Of a stretch of 64,000 nucleotides of DNA, positions 59,096 to 64,000 are shown piece after piece. The stretch lies in the NCBI GenBank assembly GCA_025345505.1, contig JANVCC010000073.1:8987887-9051886 (forward strand). The letters run 5' to 3'. The position numbers and the translations under genes are program-made. The stretch is from Todiramphus chloris collaris (lineage: Eukaryota > Chordata > Aves > Coraciiformes > Alcedinidae). Below the pieces are notes generated by a model, which worked only from the letters and a program-made list of their open reading frames with translations, was not told the DNA's origin and did not search any database. The number at the start of each line of letters is the position of its first letter. Positions within the stretch are counted from its first letter, which is position 1.

Positions 59096-59959
59096 AGACT
59101 CCTTCTGTGATGCTAGAGTATACAGTCTCAGTCCTCAGAAGCTCAAAAAACCAGCAGTGTCCACCTATTTTAAGAGATCATTTACTATATTTATTTAACT
59201 TAATCCTTTACAGAAATCACATTTTCCCCTGAAATGATTTAGTTAAATTTCAGGTTGCAGCAATTCTCTTGTCAGACCGACAAAAGGAATAATTCTGTTT
59301 GACTGAAGGATCTGCATCATAACACCATGTTTTACTCAAAAAGAAAATCCCAAACAAGTGTAATTGGCATTCACGTACAATGTGCTTAAATGCTCTGCAG
59401 TTCTGCCTGGCTTCAGAAAGGCTGAACAGTATCTGAAGTATCTACTCTCCATCCCAATTTGTATATTTTAAAAGTCATTAAATTCTTGAATGAATCATTA
59501 GGAAAACAATCTGAATGCTGTTAAACTGATAGTAATTTTGCCTCATAGGATAGATGTGAGCTTAATGTTTGCAAACAGCCAAATTCTTTTTAAGATTTAC
59601 ACTCCATGGAGTTCAGTATCAGCCAGGGAAGAATTACTAAATCAGGATGTACTTCAAGTACAGGTTTTGGCCCAAGACTATTTTTGGTCTTGCTCAGCTG
59701 CTTGTTTTGACAGCATCTAATCCCCCTCACCCACCCACCAGCAGCCACACAATTCATCCATTTACACTTTCAAAGCAAATTGAAAATGAAACATTTTCAA
59801 ATAATTACTCAGGGATATCTGTAATACAAATCCAAGAACTGCAACTCAACTGCAATATTTCTTAAGGAGAAGAAAAGGAGGGGGAGAAAAGACCTTACAG
59901 AAACCCGTGTGAAATGTGACTTTCTCCTATACTATCACCCCTACCCCAAAAAAAAAGTT

Positions 59960-59979
59960 GGGGGGGGGGGGGGGGGGGG
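59960..59979 (+). repeat. Homopolymer run of 20 G
   Basis: Twenty G after AAAAAAAAAGTT, followed by TAGGGAAGGGTGG. Likely G-quadruplex forming. Run length is uncertain for technical reasons. Confidence 0.9.
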
Positions 59980-60757
59980 TAGGGAAGGGTGGAAATCATT
60001 CTAATTCCCCAAAGAGCCTGTCTACTCTATTTCACACATTCCCATCAGAAACACAACACTGTTTCCACGTTCAGAAGACTTTTCATTTAGTGAGCTATTA
60101 CAGACCCTGCTGAAAGAACAGTAACTGAGAAGGTCTTCTGCAGAGGCACAAGGCAAAGAGGGAATGGGGAAGGTGGGTGAAGGGGGGGAAGTACCCAAGA
60201 CTGGAACTGAAACAGTTCACCTTTGTCTGGAGAGCAGGATCACCCCTTCCAGTTTGAGGACTACATTGAAAGAACACTGCTGTGGTACACAGTATGGTTT
60301 TGCATTCATACAGGAGAGGAACCTGGCCCACAGATGGCCTGTTCTCAGCTTCATCAGCCACAAATAGACCTTTGAACTTTCTATTTATATAACAGTTTAG
60401 TGAGTTTAAGCCTCTTCCTGTGTAACTGGCAGTTTGCTGGTTTTGCTGCAATTAGGCTACTTGCGATACATAATATAAAAAAGGAAAAAAAACCAAGAGA
60501 CTTGTTTCTCTGCATCCAGTCTTCTCCATCACAACCAAACAGCTACAATGATACTCCTACTTGCTAACCTTATTTTCTTTTGACAGGTTTTATGTTATAT
60601 ACCTTGATGTGCATTGTCCCACTAAGTATTTTCTCAGCTTCCACTTTTTTTAAAGACTGTATGACTTAAAAAAGTACCAATAACAACAGCAACAAATATA
60701 GCATAAACCATGAATCTCACTGCCTTTGTCTGTGGTAGCGAGGAGTTCTATATTCTT

Positions 60758-60790
60758 GTGTGGTTGGGTTTTTGTTGGGTTTTGTTGTTT
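60758..60790. repeat. T/G-rich low-complexity tract
   Basis: GTGTGGTTGGGTTTTTGTTG and GGTTTTGTTGTTT, the same style as 643-803 and 48401-48500. Confidence 0.65.
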
Positions 60791-61869
60791 CCCAGCTGGT
60801 GATTAATGGCACCACCTTACTCAGTAAGCAGGTTCAAATCTAGCCACATGGTCCCAGGACATTTTAAGATTTCATTTACTTGGTTACCACAGACACGCGT
60901 GGAAAGTGATTTAAAAGATGAAATTCGATTTTAACAGTGAGTGGTCCCCTTGGTGCACACAGGCATTCAAGCTTTTCATTATATCCATCTCCCTTCCTCT
61001 CTCCCTCATAGAATGGCTCATACTGAACGCAAGCCCAGGTAAATGTTTCTTATTCATCCAGGTAAACTTTAGCTTTGGCCCTTTCCCCTCAGCCAGAGTT
61101 CAAATTGATTTAAGATGTTTTGGGGTTTTTTTCCACTTTTCAAGTATGTCAAAACATCCACTGGGATATTTGTGACCTTATTTTACACATTTTACCCAAC
61201 TGTTAATTAACAAAAAAAAACCCACACCAACCCTTAGCTACCCTCCCAACCACATTATTGATGAGGGTTCAATAAAGCACCTCATTCTTATACTACCATG
61301 ATCTCTCCTAGTATGGGAAACTAAAGGGCTGACTCTGCAGCTTGTATCACGACAAAGCTCCCACTAATCATCCGAATTCCAGGCGAGAATTTAGGAACAC
61401 ACGTAGTGGCAGCGCACACTGTAATTCTTGACAAAATATGTTTCAAGAAGTGACACAAAGACATGGGAATTAACTGTATATTTCCCATCAGCCCAAAACT
61501 TTCGAGGAGTCATTTCCTGATACAGCAGCAGCACACAGAAAGTGTCACCTTTACGTTGGATAAAAAAAAATATATATATACATGCTCAAGCTCTATTTTT
61601 TCCATATATTTCTCAGGTTTGCTGTATTTCTGTTGTACTTTGCATACAGGTAACACATACAAACACTCACACAGGTTGTAGGCCTGAGCTTGCCTTCTTG
61701 GCGATTGCAGCACAGATTAGCAGAAGTTTTGGCTTTGCAAGGAATGCAGAAGAGGGTCTCTAATTGCCTTATAAATGCTTGTGAAACACGTTCTACAAAG
61801 GCCATCTTACAGACAGAAGGAAGGAGGACAGTTTCAAAAGCAGAAGCAGCAACTCACACATCATGTTAT

Positions 61870-62160
61870 ATATACACTTATTTGTAAATATTATGAAATA
61901 ACCACACCATATTGAATACACATAAAATTCATATATTTTGATGTGAGAACATGTATATTTCTGGGTGTGCAGTGATGATGCATGTCTAACATTTCATATA
62001 TATATATACACACATGTGCATATTGAACTCTCCTTAAGCAACACAACTACTTGTCAGAGACAGAAGCCTTTACATGTATTTTACTGTACATGTAATGTTT
62101 GTATGTATATGTAAAACATGTACCTACATATTATTATGCTTATGTGCACTTGCACACATC
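61870..62160. repeat. Diverged TA/TG/CA-rich region
   Basis: Clusters of ATATAT, ACATGT, GTATGTATATG and ACACAC words over about 290 bases, including (TA)6 near 61998-62009. Appears to be a decayed alternating purine-pyrimidine microsatellite. Confidence 0.6.
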
Positions 62161-62499
62161 AGTCAGATTATTAAAAGCTAAATCCAAGTTGATCTCTGCA
62201 ATAAGTAATTGTGTGTGAACGCCTGTGTGATACAGTTTGTGCAGATATCAAACACTGTAGAACAAAGTAAAAATGTCCTTTCCTCATGGACCCTAAGAAC
62301 ACTAAAACCAGTAAATTCCACTGTGTGAAAACAAGCAAATGGAATTTCTGGAGCAAGGGGCAATGTGTCCATATTTTATAGAAAAACAGAGGCACAAGAA
62401 TTCTCTTCTTTCTGATGCACATCTCTAAATCCACATAAAACCATAGTCAAATGAAAGTAAATCATTAAGCAAACACTAAAACTCAATACCTATAACATG

Positions 62500-62950
62500 C
62501 CTAGTATTTGAACTACACCCACATATTGGGCTGTAACAGCTTCTATTAAATTAATGATGTTACCCACACTATAAATTAGGCAAATTGTATGCAAATATTA
62601 TTTGAGTAGTAATACACTGGTTATCAGTTGTCTGCAAAATAAATTAGTGTAGCAGACTACAGATAGTGTGGTAGAAGCATAATATTTAATTGAGCACTAA
62701 TTTTATTGTGATTATTACTTTTAAATAACAACAGCATGGTTATTAGAAGATGTAATATGATGGTTTAGGCAGAGCTGATAAAACACGCACATGATCCAAA
62801 ACGCCTGCTTACAGATTAATATTGATACAGTGTAATTTACAGTTCCAAGGATTTACTACAAACTGCTGTAAAATAGAACGTGACAGGTATTTGGTTCTGA
62901 TTATCTTGGATTTGCAACCATAGCTGTTAGACTGTGTTTGGCAAAATGAT
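62500..62950. promoter_or_regulatory. Candidate enhancer-like block near the CpG island
   Basis: ATTAAATTAATGATG near 62545, octamer ATGCAAAT at 62589-62596, TATTTAATTGAGC near 62684, GTGATTATTAC near 62708 and CAGATTAATATTGATAC near 62812. About 450 bases with no repeat or homopolymer array, located 0.8-1.2 kb from the CpG island. A tissue-specific element is plausible; it is inferred from motifs. Confidence 0.35.
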
Positions 62951-63739
62951 AGTTATTAACTAAACATATTACCTTTTTCCTAGATGTACCTTTATATTAT
63001 CAACAAAGTAAGGTGAACCCTCTGCAAAACATGAGGTCCAAACACAAATACACATACATAATCTGTGTGACATTTAGAGATTAGGATCACAAAATACAGT
63101 ATTTTAGTCTCTCTCTTTCTTGGCAAACTACATGCCAGACTAAAAGCATTTAACAAAGCAGTAACCAACCACTGAATGTCACCGTGCATAGTTAAAGAAT
63201 TATAACTACATTTGCTAAATGGAAAAGTGAAGAAAGAACCAATAAAAATAGTCAAAGGATAAGCATAATCTCACTAACCAGCCGGGGAAGTGACTAAATA
63301 CCTACCCAATTTCTAACTTTCCCAGATACTTGTCACCCATTGAAAATTCCTTAACCTTCACTTCGATAACAAGTTTATAATACACTTAAACAGATGCACC
63401 GATCTTTCAAGGTGTGCACCTATTTGCAGAGCAATAGAAACTTAAAATGCCACTCTTGGGGGAAAGAAAAAAAAGAAAAAAGAAAAAAGAAAAGGAGACA
63501 GAGAGGGCTAAAAAAAAAAAAAAAAGAAGACCTGTTATAGTACCACGGGGATTGATCTACCCACTTCCAAAACTAACTTCAATAACGCTTCCTCCAAAAT
63601 AGGAAACCAGCAAAACCAGCAACAGAAGCCCCCCACACTGAACAGGGCTACAGTTGAACTGTGCCACATAGCAAAACTACAGTGGCGTTTCTCCCCGTGA
63701 AAGGAATATTGTCACTGACAGCAGTAAACACAAAATTGG
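62951..63739. other. Non-coding DNA flanking the CpG island
   Basis: AT-rich, with the purine tract listed separately. A minus frame at 62992-63255 is unremarkable. Confidence 0.5.
63457..63531 (+). repeat. Purine-rich tract with A16
   Basis: About 41 consecutive purines (63457-63497), made of GGGGGAAAG then repeated GAAAAAA units, followed shortly by sixteen A at 63510-63525. Capable of triplex or nucleosome-excluding structure. It lies 200-300 bases from the CpG island. Confidence 0.85.
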
Positions 63740-64000
63740 CAAAGCCGCGATCCCGCGGAAAACATCGCCTCTCCGCACTGCTTCCCTGCCCGGGAAGGGG
63801 GGTTGCTGTTGCTGCTGCTATTTCAGCCGGCACCCCGGCACATTTCTGATCTTCCCCTGCCCCTCCTCCCCCTCCGGCCAACTTCGCCCCCGTAGCCGGC
63901 GGCCCGCGAGGTGCCCCCCACCAGCCGGGGCCGGCGGCGCGGCTGCTGAGCGCGGCGCTGCCGCGGAGCGTGGCCGGAGCCGGCCGGCCCCGGCGGCGCC
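63740..64000. promoter_or_regulatory. CpG island edge, probable promoter/first exon
   Basis: From about 63740 the sequence switches from AT-rich to very GC-rich with dense CpG (GCCGCG, CCCGCGG, GCCGGCGGC repeats), rising to the right end of the window. This is the hallmark of a vertebrate housekeeping or developmental promoter. No TATA box is evident. The minus frame at 63648-63881 and the + frame at 63661-63849 are both GC-driven and not recognised. Direction of transcription cannot be decided; the gene body lies either leftward across this window as a long intron or to the right outside it. Confidence 0.8.

Larger units (their letters stand above)
56800..59959. other. Non-coding DNA
   Basis: No gene recognised. 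Two ancient-repeat relics are listed separately. A 99-codon + frame at 58411-58710 overlaps one of them and is not protein-like. Confidence 0.45.
59980..62499. other. Non-coding DNA with low-complexity tracts
   Basis: No gene. The minus frame 60098-60451 (117 codons) is not recognised. A/C-rich sequence at 61211-61234 and a (TA)n run near 61569-61580 fit the general low-complexity pattern. Confidence 0.45.

Noticed and set aside
60098-60451. 117-codon minus frame
   Set aside because: No recognised protein, no exon boundaries, overlaps another frame on the opposite strand.
63648-63881. 77-codon minus frame entering the CpG island
   Set aside because: Begins from a non-ATG codon and is glycine/alanine-rich because of GC composition; could be 5' UTR but not supportable as coding.
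1-64000. CRISPR array, prokaryotic operon, rRNA, tRNA or viral coding genes
   Set aside because: No regularly spaced direct repeats, no long frames, no cloverleaf or rRNA-like sequence, and no reverse transcriptase, capsid or envelope-like frame were seen.

Overview
The window looks like a vertebrate, and most likely avian, nuclear genome segment. It is AT-rich, full of stop codons and crowded with homopolymer and low-complexity tracts. It carries two short fragments that match the 3' end of bird CR1 LINE elements (34000-34045 on +, 56708-56799 on -). No bacterial, phage or plasmid organisation is present: there are no operons, rRNA, tRNA or CRISPR arrays. The longest open frame is 144 codons, and none encodes a protein I recognise. 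Species and locus cannot be named from this sequence.

Layout. From 1 to about 40.9 kb the DNA is non-coding. AT-rich blocks with clustered homeodomain-type (TAATTA/ATTA) and octamer-type (ATGCAAAT) words alternate with featureless sequence, microsatellites and decayed repeats. The blocks that look most like enhancers or conserved non-coding elements lie near 3.4-4.0, 6.2-6.6, 8.3-8.8, 9.3-9.7, 11.2-11.6, 15.9-16.1, 17.5-17.9, 32.8-33.0, 36.0-36.5, 53.4-53.7 and 62.5-62.9 kb. Conservation itself cannot be read from one sequence. At 40.9-41.5 kb there is a small GC/CpG-richer patch with a (CAG)7 tract and two short ATG frames in good Kozak context. At 51.4-51.7 kb a hydrophilic open frame followed by AATAAA signals is the only stretch that reads at all like protein; it could be a terminal exon, a retrocopy or chance. 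From 54.7 to 55.4 kb there is a cluster of MIR/L2-like ancient repeat fragments. The last ~260 bases (63.74-64.0 kb) are a strong CpG island, probably the edge of a gene promoter or first exon lying mainly outside the window. Its direction is undetermined, so the window is either a large first intron (gene on -) or upstream intergenic DNA (gene on +).

Other structures are ancient amniote repeats, including copies of a family with a CATTGACTTCAATGGGA-like core and an 84-bp element with perfect 9-bp terminal inverted repeats. There are also G/C homopolymer runs of 26 and 20, a TG/TA/CA palindrome, a GT/AC foldback, and recurring T/G-rich tracts. I found no convincing new biological system. The most useful leads are the CpG-island edge, the orphan frame at 51.4 kb and the series of enhancer-like blocks.
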